From assembly GCA_020636355.1 (NCBI GenBank), contig JACJYB010000003.1:372001-436000 (forward strand): a stretch of 64,000 nucleotides of DNA. Direction: 5' to 3'. A program made the position numbers and the translations under genes. Source of the stretch: Lewinellaceae bacterium (lineage in GTDB: Bacteria > Bacteroidota > Bacteroidia > Chitinophagales > Saprospiraceae). The notes under the pieces are model-generated. The model was given only the letters and a program-made list of their open reading frames with translations. It ran no database searches and was not told the origin of the DNA. This document shows, piece by piece, positions 37,041 through 45,922 of this stretch; the stretch's first letter is position 1; the number at the start of each line of letters is the position of its first letter.

Positions 37041-40000
37041 ATGCCACGTTTATACCTAACTTTCATCCTCCCCCTACTACCATTTTTAATGTATGGATCA
37101 TCAATTGATATTGGTGATTACAGTTCCATTTCCAATGTTTTATCCATCTCGCTCAGCACACAGCAAAATGTATCCTGCAATGGGTTAAGTGATGGCTCTG
37201 CCACCTTTGCTATTGCAACTATTCCATTGCTTAGTTCCTACAGCTATCAATTGAAAAATGGTTCTGACCAGGTGGTTGCATCTGGTTCGGGTTCAAACCT
37301 AATTTTGCAAATCGATGAACTACCGGCTGATCTGTACACCATGGAAATCACCTACCATTACCTGATAGGCTCGGATACAGAGGAATCCATGGACTTCAGT
37401 ATAAGTGAACCCCAGCCGCTGAATCTGGGCCTGGATGTCACCGATATAGATTGTTTACATGCTACCGGAAGCATACTCATGCAACCTTCCGGTGGTTCGG
37501 GATCTTTTATTTATGAAGTCGTTGGTGGATTGCTAAATCTAACACAATCAAGCAATCTTATCCAAAACCTCGGAGCAGGCGTGTATAATGTTACTGTAAC
37601 CGACCTGAATGGGTGTACGACTACCCAACAAGGGCAGGTCTCTCAAAACACCACTCCTCCTTCGGTTCAGGTAAACGGCAACTTGAATCTAGGCTGCAAC
37701 ACCTCTGTATCATTAAGTGCAAACACCAGCAGCGGAATAACATTATCCTGGGAAACTCCCGATGGACATATTCTCGGTTCGGTGAATGGCACCTCTGTAG
37801 AGGTAGATGCCCCCGGAACGTATACTGTAACAGCCGTCAATACCCAATCCGGTTGCATTACGACTAAAAGTGTCACTGTGACTGCCGATGTTCAGGCTCC
37901 AGACGTTAATATTTCCGGAAATCTGAATTTAGGATGCAACCCATCCATTGATCTCAGCGCCAATTCCGGAAGCGGCATAACCTTCACTTGGCAGACCTCT
38001 GGCGGACATATCCTCGGATCAACCACCGGTAGTTCCATCACCGTAGATGCTCCAGGGACTTACGCGGTGACAGCTATTAATCTCGAAACCGGTTGCCTCA
38101 CGACGGAAAGCGTGGAAGTCATGGCAACCACCGATTTACCAGCCCTTGATATCACGGGCAATCTGAACCTGGGATGCAACACTTCCGTCTTCCTGAATGC
38201 AAATTCCAGCAATGGTATAGCGCTTTCATGGCAGACACCGGATGGTCATATTCTGGGTGCCCTCAATGGCAAGAGCGTAGAAGTGGATGTTCCCGGAACT
38301 TATTTCGTAACCGCCCTAAATTTGCAAACAGGATGTACTTCAACAGATAGTGTTGAAGTCATCGCTGATGTAAATCTGCCCTCCATTCAAATTACCGGAA
38401 ATCTAACCTTAGGCTGCAACACCTCTACCCAGTTAACGGTGACATCAACCAGTGGAATAGGACTCACCTGGATGACACCTAATGGCAGTATTCAGGGTTC
38501 GACCAATGGCTCCAGCATTTCCGCCAACGCGCCAGGAGAATACATTGTGGTCGGCACGGACCTGATATCAGGTTGCACCAGCTCTGACACCGTAACAATA
38601 ACTACGGGCATTGGCATTCCAAACGTGACTATTAACGGCAAGTTAAGCCTGGATTGTAATGGGGTTACTACCTTAACGACTACGGTTCAGAACGGCCTTA
38701 CCTACCTTTGGTCCACCCTGGAGGGAAACATTTCAGGAGTCAACACCGGGGCCTCGATAACGGTCGATCAGCCAGGAACATATATATTAACGGTCAATGA
38801 CGTGCTGAACGGTTGCTCCGGCTCAGATACTGTAATTGTTAAAATTGATACTGGTGACGGTACAAATCTGACCATTTCCGGAATAACAGAGATCGGCTGT
38901 TCAGGAATTATCGAGCTTACCGCTCATGTACAAGGAGCTTCCAGCCTGGAATGGACCACCATTAACGGTCTTATTGATGGTTCTAACACTGAAACAACAC
39001 TACAAGTGAGCCAACCCGGGACTTATATTGCAACAGCAACAACGGCAGGTGGATGTATTATCTCCGATACCGTTAATATTACCGATTCGGCCACACCTCC
39101 TACCCTTTCGGTTACCCATGAACTGGAAATGAATTGCCAATCTATTTTGACCTTATCGGCGGAAACATCGCCACAAAATTCACTTTCCTGGACAACAGCA
39201 AACGGCCATATCCTGAGCGACGTCAATAGTCCTTCTATCCAGGTGGATCAAACCGGAACCTATTTCGTCCAGGTTAAAGATCCTGCAACACAATGCGTAG
39301 CAATGGATAGCATTCATGTTGTTGCCGGCAATGGCATTTTACCTGCACTGGACCTGCCGGCCTCCCTGGATTTGGGTTGCCAGGGTTCCTCAACACTGGT
39401 CTTGGACTTAAAAGAAAATCCAGGATTAGAAATTGAGTGGTTCAAGTTGAACCCCGACCAGGAATTGGTTGGAGAAGGGAATAGTTTACTGATTGAGTAC
39501 ACAGGAACCTATCTGGTCATCGCAAAGGATCCCGAGACCGGCTGTCAGCGAAACGATACCCTGCATGTAACTTCTTCCGGGCTTCAAGCTACACTCGCGG
39601 CCGAAGCTCCTGAGTGTGCAAGCGCCGAAAATGGTTCAGCTTCCATTACAATGACCAGCGGAACTCAGCCTTATGAGTATTTGTGGGATAATGGTCAGAC
39701 CACCTCGACCGTGGACAATCTTTCCTCAGGCACCTATCATGTCAAAGTCACTGACGCAACCGGATGTATCGGTCAATATGAAATTGTTGTTCCTTTCAAA
39801 GAATCCATGAAAATTAATGTCACACGAAACCTGAATGAAGAGGGAGCATATGAAATCGCAGTTTCCGTTGAAGGAGGAATCGCGCCCTACCAATACTTGT
39901 GGAGTAATGGATCTACCATCCCTACCCCAACCCTTCAGCCCGGATTATACACTTTAACTGTAACCGATGAAATCGGGTGTGAACAAGTGATCCAATTGAA

Positions 40001-40991
40001 CTTGGATGAAAACGGATCAAACGGAGAGGAGGAAGATTTCTGTCAATACAATGATCTGGTCATTAATGATTGCAGTCAAAAAGTCTTTTTCAGTGCTCCT
40101 CAGATGGACACCACCATTTCCTATCAAGCCATCCAGATCAGTGGCCTGGCTAGCGGTAGCGTGTTCCCACTGGGTGAAACTGAAGTCTCCTACATGATCC
40201 GGTTTGAAAGCGGTGACTGTCACATTTGCTCCTTTATGGTACGGGTGCTTCCAGACGATACCCAACTCGAGGTACGGGCACCCTATTGCCCGGAAGGCAA
40301 TGACGGTCTGGCACGGATAAATGCGCCACTTGACGATTACTGCATAACCTGGAATGACAAACTCAAACAAAAAGGGATGGAAGCAGTTGGACTGGAAAGT
40401 GGTAATTACATTGCCTGTGGGGTCAATGAAAAGGGGTGCTTCTTCGTCCAGGATGTCCTGGTTCCCGAACCTGAAGCTATTATTCTGATGGATTACCTGA
40501 TTGTGGATGCCGTCAAGGACAATGCCAACGGCCAGATTCAAATCACGACCATCGGCGGCACGTATCCCAACACCTACCATTGGACCGGACCGGACGGTTT
40601 TGAATCCGACCAGGAAGATCTGTATCTGGCAATCGCCGGAGCATATCAGTTACTAGTGACGGATGCAAACGGATGCAGTTCATTTTTTGAATTCACCATT
40701 GGACAGTCTGAGTTAAGTAATGCAGAAGAGCATGCGCTGAATGAACATACGGCAGTGTTCCCCAATCCCTCCAGTGGTTATTTCACTGTAAAATACGATG
40801 CATACAATTCAGGTAGTGTAACCGTGGAATTATTTGATAATCTTGGCCATTTAATCGGCAGTTCACAGGAACTCGGCCCCTACAAGAATCAAATAGATCT
40901 GATGGTTGCCAACGAGGTTCCCGGTATCTATTATCTGCGTATCCGCAACGAGCAAGCATCCATAACCAGAAAAATAACCATTGCACGGTAG
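37041..40991 (+). CDS. T9SS-secreted protein with eight 80-residue Ig-like repeats
   Basis: I place the start at the Met of MPRLYLTFILPLLPFLMYGS (37041), a clean signal peptide; the frame is open upstream to 37005. The mature protein of about 1,300 residues has an N-terminal SprB-like segment (NVSCNGLSDGSATFAI), a second SprB-like unit, eight tandem 80-residue units with LGCNTSxxLSA, a Trp, DGHILG and APGTYxVTA, two more SprB-like units (PYEYLWDNGQTTSTV; PYQYLWSNGSTIP), HYR-like and Ig modules (YHWTGPDGFES) and a T9SS type A sorting domain (VFPNPSSGYFTVKY to the C-terminus). It is presumably anchored at the cell surface or released. It converges on the giant HYR protein gene, which carries the same kind of sorting domain. 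Binding target unknown. Confidence 0.85.
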   Translation: MPRLYLTFILPLLPFLMYGSSIDIGDYSSISNVLSISLSTQQNVSCNGLSDGSATFAIATIPLLSSYSYQLKNGSDQVVASGSGSNLILQIDELPADLYTMEITYHYLIGSDTEESMDFSISEPQPLNLGLDVTDIDCLHATGSILMQPSGGSGSFIYEVVGGLLNLTQSSNLIQNLGAGVYNVTVTDLNGCTTTQQGQVSQNTTPPSVQVNGNLNLGCNTSVSLSANTSSGITLSWETPDGHILGSVNGTSVEVDAPGTYTVTAVNTQSGCITTKSVTVTADVQAPDVNISGNLNLGCNPSIDLSANSGSGITFTWQTSGGHILGSTTGSSITVDAPGTYAVTAINLETGCLTTESVEVMATTDLPALDITGNLNLGCNTSVFLNANSSNGIALSWQTPDGHILGALNGKSVEVDVPGTYFVTALNLQTGCTSTDSVEVIADVNLPSIQITGNLTLGCNTSTQLTVTSTSGIGLTWMTPNGSIQGSTNGSSISANAPGEYIVVGTDLISGCTSSDTVTITTGIGIPNVTINGKLSLDCNGVTTLTTTVQNGLTYLWSTLEGNISGVNTGASITVDQPGTYILTVNDVLNGCSGSDTVIVKIDTGDGTNLTISGITEIGCSGIIELTAHVQGASSLEWTTINGLIDGSNTETTLQVSQPGTYIATATTAGGCIISDTVNITDSATPPTLSVTHELEMNCQSILTLSAETSPQNSLSWTTANGHILSDVNSPSIQVDQTGTYFVQVKDPATQCVAMDSIHVVAGNGILPALDLPASLDLGCQGSSTLVLDLKENPGLEIEWFKLNPDQELVGEGNSLLIEYTGTYLVIAKDPETGCQRNDTLHVTSSGLQATLAAEAPECASAENGSASITMTSGTQPYEYLWDNGQTTSTVDNLSSGTYHVKVTDATGCIGQYEIVVPFKESMKINVTRNLNEEGAYEIAVSVEGGIAPYQYLWSNGSTIPTPTLQPGLYTLTVTDEIGCEQVIQLNLDENGSNGEEEDFCQYNDLVINDCSQKVFFSAPQMDTTISYQAIQISGLASGSVFPLGETEVSYMIRFESGDCHICSFMVRVLPDDTQLEVRAPYCPEGNDGLARINAPLDDYCITWNDKLKQKGMEAVGLESGNYIACGVNEKGCFFVQDVLVPEPEAIILMDYLIVDAVKDNANGQIQITTIGGTYPNTYHWTGPDGFESDQEDLYLAIAGAYQLLVTDANGCSSFFEFTIGQSELSNAEEHALNEHTAVFPNPSSGYFTVKYDAYNSGSVTVELFDNLGHLIGSSQELGPYKNQIDLMVANEVPGIYYLRIRNEQASITRKITIAR
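37662..39582 (+). repeat. Eight tandem 240-bp coding repeats (Ig-like)
   Basis: Each unit encodes about 80 residues built as a strand (xxITGNLNLGCN), a short Trp-containing strand, a GHILGS-type turn, VDAPGTYxVTA and a Cys followed by SVxVxA. Units 1-4 are the most alike; units 5-8 have drifted, and the last has an insertion around EIEWFKLNPDQEL. Confidence 0.85.
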
Positions 40992-41067
40992 TGCCTCAAA
41001 TCGATTGAAGAGCGCTTTACGGAGTATCCGAAATAAACGTGGAAGACGGGACATTTGATGCCCATCT

Positions 41068-41102
41068 AAAAAGCCTGGAGGAATCCTCCAGGCTTCTCTT
41101 TT
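41068..41102. terminator. Bidirectional rho-independent terminator
   Basis: A perfect 11-bp stem (41071-41081 with 41085-41095) and 3-base loop has a T-rich tail on both strands. It lies 80 bp after the rightward T9SS gene and 34 bp after the leftward giant gene, so it can serve both convergent transcripts. Confidence 0.8.
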
Positions 41103-41128
41103 GACGTAGGGTCAGGGATTATATGTGA

Positions 41129-44100
41129 TTACCTTGTGATGTAGATCATTTTTCTGGTGATGACCCGTTCACCGGATCTCAGCTGATAGAAATAAACCCC
41201 ACCTTCCGACGACTGGGGCAACTGTACCGCCAATTGGTGATTTCCGGACCCCATGTACTCACGATGTTTCCAAACTTCCGCCCCATCGACTGTGATGATC
41301 CTGATCTCAATTTCCTGAGGTTGTGGGATAAAGAATGGAATCAATGTTTCCTCACTGAAAGGATTAGGTTTGTTTTGATACAACATTGGTAATGTATTAT
41401 GCCGATCGGTCCCCAAATTCACTTGGAAAACATCTGAGTGTACATCATAAATTTCCGGCAAAATGCGGTCATTTTCAGTCAGCGAGATCAGATCGAGGGT
41501 TGATGCATTTGCTTCTGTTTGCCCACTGATTGTAAATAGAATATCACCTTCATCGATATGGATGCCCTGTGCTATGTCCAGTGACAAAAACAGCTTATCA
41601 CCTTCCCTCCGGTAATGGCTTGAGGTAACCGGCAATGCATTTCCGTAGATCGCCACATCACTGAGATGCCCCAGTGAAAATTCAACCTGAAGTCCACTCA
41701 CATGCAAAGACTTGGAAGCTTTGACCGGAATATTGACTCTTTGGTTTCTATACCAGAGATCGTCATCAAGAATCAGCGAGTAATCGGAAGTTGACCGGAC
41801 GGATGCTTGCTGTAGTTCACTCACACGTGCCGTCCCATTCAGATCACCCACTTTTATTCCAACAAAGTCCATCGACCGTCCGACCATGGTATCGGTAAAC
41901 TCGATGTAGTCCGGGGCTCTATACCAATGCGTTAAATCCATGGCATAATTGCGGTCTACAAATACCCAGGATGGCGAATTGCCGAATTCGGAGATACTTC
42001 CAAGAATCAACTTTCTTAATTCAACAAGGTCAACTACTGTAATCGCACCGTCTCCATTGATATCCGCTGCCAATAGCAGGTAAGGTGATTCTATCCGTGA
42101 CAAACCAAGGATGTGTTTTTGTAACGCTACAACATCCAACGTAGTGATACCATTGTCCGCCCGATCCAATTTTGACGGCTTAATCATCTGAGGCAAATGT
42201 TTGTCCATATGCGTCAGGATGTAGCCGCCATTTTGATTTGTGGCAGATCGCAGTCGATCCCCCACAAAAATATTGACGCTGGCTATTCCCTGGTCGAACG
42301 GAGTCGTTACCGATCCTTGTAAAGAGGTGAAGGCAATGGATGAATCAGGTAAACAAACGTCTCCACTCCCATCCTGGATGTGGATTTCTACCGAGCAGAA
42401 ATCTTTGTTTCCTGCCTCATCGAACACCCATATCTGCTTATCTGAGATGACTTCCTCCCCATCGGGCATATCGGTGCAGGTATACGTAGTGGAGTCCTGG
42501 GAACCGTCCTCCGAGAAACTAAAGGTCAGGTCTTCCGGATTTGTGCAATTGTCATAGCTGCCTGCATCCAGGTCTTTAGCCCATATCGTAACTTCCCCAC
42601 TGGAAGGCATGATGACGGTCACAATTCCATCGTGACAATAAGGAGTCGGTTTCTTACAATCACGAATCATAAAACTGGTCACACAGGAGTCTTCATTCCC
42701 GCACCAATCCCGAACCACAAAGAGCACATCATAATCCACACCCATTTCAAACACGCCTGTCACAACGGTGTCCTTTCCCGTAGCCACCAAGTTATTGGTA
42801 CCACCTTCAAAGACCGAATACCGATAGGCAAGATTTACAGCAGGAGTACAGTTGTCCGTGGCCGAACCCAGGGGCAATGTAAGTTCTGTCGTTTGACAAT
42901 CCTCACTGAAACTGCAGATTTCCGTGTGTTGCCTGCAATCAATTACTGGTGAGATATCGTCAGTTATCTGAATAACCTGAACGTATTCGATGATACCATC
43001 TCCGTTATCCTTCAGATAGCGGTAAATACAAGGGCGGTCATCTCCTGCCACGACCCGATCATCAACAATGACATCTGGATATGGGCTGTGGTGGAATCCA
43101 GTCTGATCCGGATTGTAAACGCACCAGTCGATGATCTTCCAGGTGCGCAAGATCTTATAACAACCATTTTCTCCGATATCCACCGTTTCATCGCTGTGCG
43201 TTATTCCGAGTAATTCACATTCATCGTCCATTAAGATTGGAGCTCCTGCTCCCACCCTGTCAGGATCCAGATTTAATCCCTCTGAACAATTTACATAGAT
43301 ATCTGCCGGAAAGACCACTTCAAAATCACTTCTTGGTAATACCGTGATGGTTTGAAAACAGGAGGATTGATTTCCACACTTATCGGTGACTGTCCAGGTC
43401 CTTTTTAGCGTTCCGGTTCCACAAGTATTCAGAGAACCATCGTCCACAACTTCAACTTTTAAATCCTCCTGAGGGGTACAGGCATCGCTGATCTCCGCAT
43501 CTCCAAATTCAAATTTCGGCTTACCGAATGATGGATCGTCATAAGTATCCAGCCAGAGCCAGAGCATGCAATACACGGGTTTCCAGGACACCCAGTTATC
43601 CCGTGCTTCATCCATCCTCTCAGGAGTCCAGGAAGTATAACCGCAATCTTCGTCCGGATGATCACTGTAATAGCCAAAGCCTGGCCCTCCATAATATCCA
43701 ATTCCGGTTTGTTGGTAAGGAACTTCCAGACAGCAGCGCTCTCCGACGATCCCATTATACCACCCATTATCAGGACACGACGAATTACTTAGATAATCCC
43801 CTTGTGGCGAGCAGACCTTCCATGCAACACCCGGCCCATTCAGTACGTAAGGATTACCGGACTGATCCAGCTTGAAAGGAACCTCAATTTCCCAGGGAGT
43901 TCCGTCACAGAAAACCGTGATATTTTCCGGAGCCACACACACAGGTGCGATTTTGTCGTCCTTCAGCAGCTGGACCATACATTCACTATAGCTGTGATCA
44001 AATGTCCACCGGTCTGCACTGAGTGCCACCAATTCCGGATACGAAAGTTTGATTGCTTCCCATTTAATCCGCAGTGGATCATTTGTTGCAGCGAATTCGT

Positions 44101-45922
44101 AATCGCAACACAATGGATTCGGTTTCGTCTCATATCCCGAGCTAACCGGATCTCGAGAAACGCACATTTGGGTTTCGTAATCGCATCCTAATGTTGGTCT
44201 GGGATTGCCATAATGTGATAATTCGTCATAGTACAGTCGCAGGTAACAGGCATAGTCATCAAAGAGATTAAAACAGAACCATTGGTGCTCCGTGCCTATA
44301 AAAGTATGCGGATCAAAAATAGGCAAACCACATGCTTCATAGACCCGGACGACCAGCTGCTCTTCTCCACATTCTGTGACATCCACATAATCCCGGAAGA
44401 CGTAACAGTCTATCCAGTGCTCAATCGTAGCGGTTATTTCTTCGTGGTGATGTACATATTGGTACTCGCCATAACATTCCAGGTAAACGTTATTCCAATA
44501 TGCCCGCCAGTAATCAATACTATCCATCTGAGCAACTGCAAAATGCAAATCGCTGCAACAGCCGTCATAACTTCCATCATCCAGATCCTTAGCATAAATC
44601 CTCGCCCAACAACTGTCGGTAAAGGTAACCTGTGTTATTTCATCACAAACCGGCTCCGGTGGCATATTATCGAGAACCCAAACAGGCTGAACATAAGTGC
44701 CCTGATTCCAGCACCCGTCACTTATGGTCCAGATAATCTCATGATCACCTTCAGGCAGATACAGCTTTTCTTGCTGACCAAAAGCTAATTCACCCTGTTG
44801 CACCAACATCTTACCTGGATGGGACGGGTCGTAATAAATGATCTCATAGTGATATCCGATGGATGCATAAGCAGATGCTGCGTCCGACTTGTAGAATTTA
44901 AAGGAACACTCTTCTGCAATTGCCGGAGGCGTAATGATCACTTCACCTTTGCAAGCATGGGCATTTACATCGACTGTAATGCCATCAAGATGCTCCGGCA
45001 CCGGAGGCAATGTGTCCAGAATTTTAATCAATTGCGCACAACGGAGTTCTCCGCCATAACACCAGTCTTTCAGGATCCAGTTACGGCGAATCATATAACT
45101 CTTGCCACAGTTAGGAATCACATCGTCCTGATAATCAACTACGATGTTGCAGGCGTGATTTAAATTGTATGCGTAAGCGGTATCACCATCTACTACAAAG
45201 AAAGGAGGAGGGGCAATACCTACATTCCTGCCATTGGCGTCAATCAGCACTTTTGGATGCGGATAACCCTTTTCATCGATATCTACCAGGTCCGTATTCC
45301 ATAAAATTGCCTTGCCTTCGGCATCTTTCGCACAGCAATCTATTTCTGTAGGCTCCGGACAGACCAGGTTATCCAATGACTCCCGTCGAATGTAGATGTC
45401 CTGACTGCACTCCCGGAAATTGCCCCAAATGTCCGATACTCTTACGGTACGGTGGAGGTAACCGACAAAATCAGCATTTTCTTCACAGGAGTAAGAGGTA
45501 TAGACCTCTTCCAGAATCTCGGGCTCCGGTATCACGCCGCAGTTCTCTATTGGAGCCGGTGGAGGCGGAATATCTTCAAAACAACTTATGGTCAGATCGC
45601 GACATACGATCTGAGGTGGCAACTTATCTTCCACATGAATTCTTCCCCAGCACCGGTTTCCGGTCATAGTATCGATCACGTTATAAATGAGGGTCTCGCC
45701 CATGTATTCCGAAGTGACAACATCACCCAATGATAGACCAGCACGACCAGTGACATTGATTTTATAAGGATCGTCACATCCGGTCACATCATTGTACAAA
45801 ACATCGGCGACATCCAGCTTGAAGTCACAGGATGAACCCAGGCTAATGGTCACATCGTCAGCACAGGAAGGTGGCAATGTGTTAAGGGGCAAGGACACCG
45901 AACCTGAACCGTAGACGTACAA
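41129..45922 (-). CDS. Giant vWA/HYR-repeat T9SS protein, C-terminal part
   Basis: These 1,597 residues continue the protein encoded from 52524. As given they form a separate frame, because one base appears lost near 45901; adding it gives CTSTVQVSVSLPLNTLPPSC and a single protein of about 3,800 residues. The part contains cysteine-rich HYR-like modules (PPQIVCRDLTISC; TDKCGNQSSCFQTITVLPR; VVRDWCGNEDSC), then a dockerin type I-like pair (DNGITTLDVVALQKHILGLS and ADINGDGAITVVDLVELRKL), a cohesin-like beta domain (VNIPVKASKSLHVSGLQVEF) and a T9SS type A sorting domain starting YQNKPNPFSEETLIPF. The dockerin-cohesin-like pair near the sorting signal is common on Bacteroidota surface proteins and may act as a calcium-stabilised stalk. 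No in-frame start with a signal peptide exists here, so it is not an independent secreted protein. Confidence 0.85.
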   Translation of the reverse strand: MYVYGSGSVSLPLNTLPPSCADDVTISLGSSCDFKLDVADVLYNDVTGCDDPYKINVTGRAGLSLGDVVTSEYMGETLIYNVIDTMTGNRCWGRIHVEDKLPPQIVCRDLTISCFEDIPPPPAPIENCGVIPEPEILEEVYTSYSCEENADFVGYLHRTVRVSDIWGNFRECSQDIYIRRESLDNLVCPEPTEIDCCAKDAEGKAILWNTDLVDIDEKGYPHPKVLIDANGRNVGIAPPPFFVVDGDTAYAYNLNHACNIVVDYQDDVIPNCGKSYMIRRNWILKDWCYGGELRCAQLIKILDTLPPVPEHLDGITVDVNAHACKGEVIITPPAIAEECSFKFYKSDAASAYASIGYHYEIIYYDPSHPGKMLVQQGELAFGQQEKLYLPEGDHEIIWTISDGCWNQGTYVQPVWVLDNMPPEPVCDEITQVTFTDSCWARIYAKDLDDGSYDGCCSDLHFAVAQMDSIDYWRAYWNNVYLECYGEYQYVHHHEEITATIEHWIDCYVFRDYVDVTECGEEQLVVRVYEACGLPIFDPHTFIGTEHQWFCFNLFDDYACYLRLYYDELSHYGNPRPTLGCDYETQMCVSRDPVSSGYETKPNPLCCDYEFAATNDPLRIKWEAIKLSYPELVALSADRWTFDHSYSECMVQLLKDDKIAPVCVAPENITVFCDGTPWEIEVPFKLDQSGNPYVLNGPGVAWKVCSPQGDYLSNSSCPDNGWYNGIVGERCCLEVPYQQTGIGYYGGPGFGYYSDHPDEDCGYTSWTPERMDEARDNWVSWKPVYCMLWLWLDTYDDPSFGKPKFEFGDAEISDACTPQEDLKVEVVDDGSLNTCGTGTLKRTWTVTDKCGNQSSCFQTITVLPRSDFEVVFPADIYVNCSEGLNLDPDRVGAGAPILMDDECELLGITHSDETVDIGENGCYKILRTWKIIDWCVYNPDQTGFHHSPYPDVIVDDRVVAGDDRPCIYRYLKDNGDGIIEYVQVIQITDDISPVIDCRQHTEICSFSEDCQTTELTLPLGSATDNCTPAVNLAYRYSVFEGGTNNLVATGKDTVVTGVFEMGVDYDVLFVVRDWCGNEDSCVTSFMIRDCKKPTPYCHDGIVTVIMPSSGEVTIWAKDLDAGSYDNCTNPEDLTFSFSEDGSQDSTTYTCTDMPDGEEVISDKQIWVFDEAGNKDFCSVEIHIQDGSGDVCLPDSSIAFTSLQGSVTTPFDQGIASVNIFVGDRLRSATNQNGGYILTHMDKHLPQMIKPSKLDRADNGITTLDVVALQKHILGLSRIESPYLLLAADINGDGAITVVDLVELRKLILGSISEFGNSPSWVFVDRNYAMDLTHWYRAPDYIEFTDTMVGRSMDFVGIKVGDLNGTARVSELQQASVRSTSDYSLILDDDLWYRNQRVNIPVKASKSLHVSGLQVEFSLGHLSDVAIYGNALPVTSSHYRREGDKLFLSLDIAQGIHIDEGDILFTISGQTEANASTLDLISLTENDRILPEIYDVHSDVFQVNLGTDRHNTLPMLYQNKPNPFSEETLIPFFIPQPQEIEIRIITVDGAEVWKHREYMGSGNHQLAVQLPQSSEGGVYFYQLRSGERVITRKMIYITR

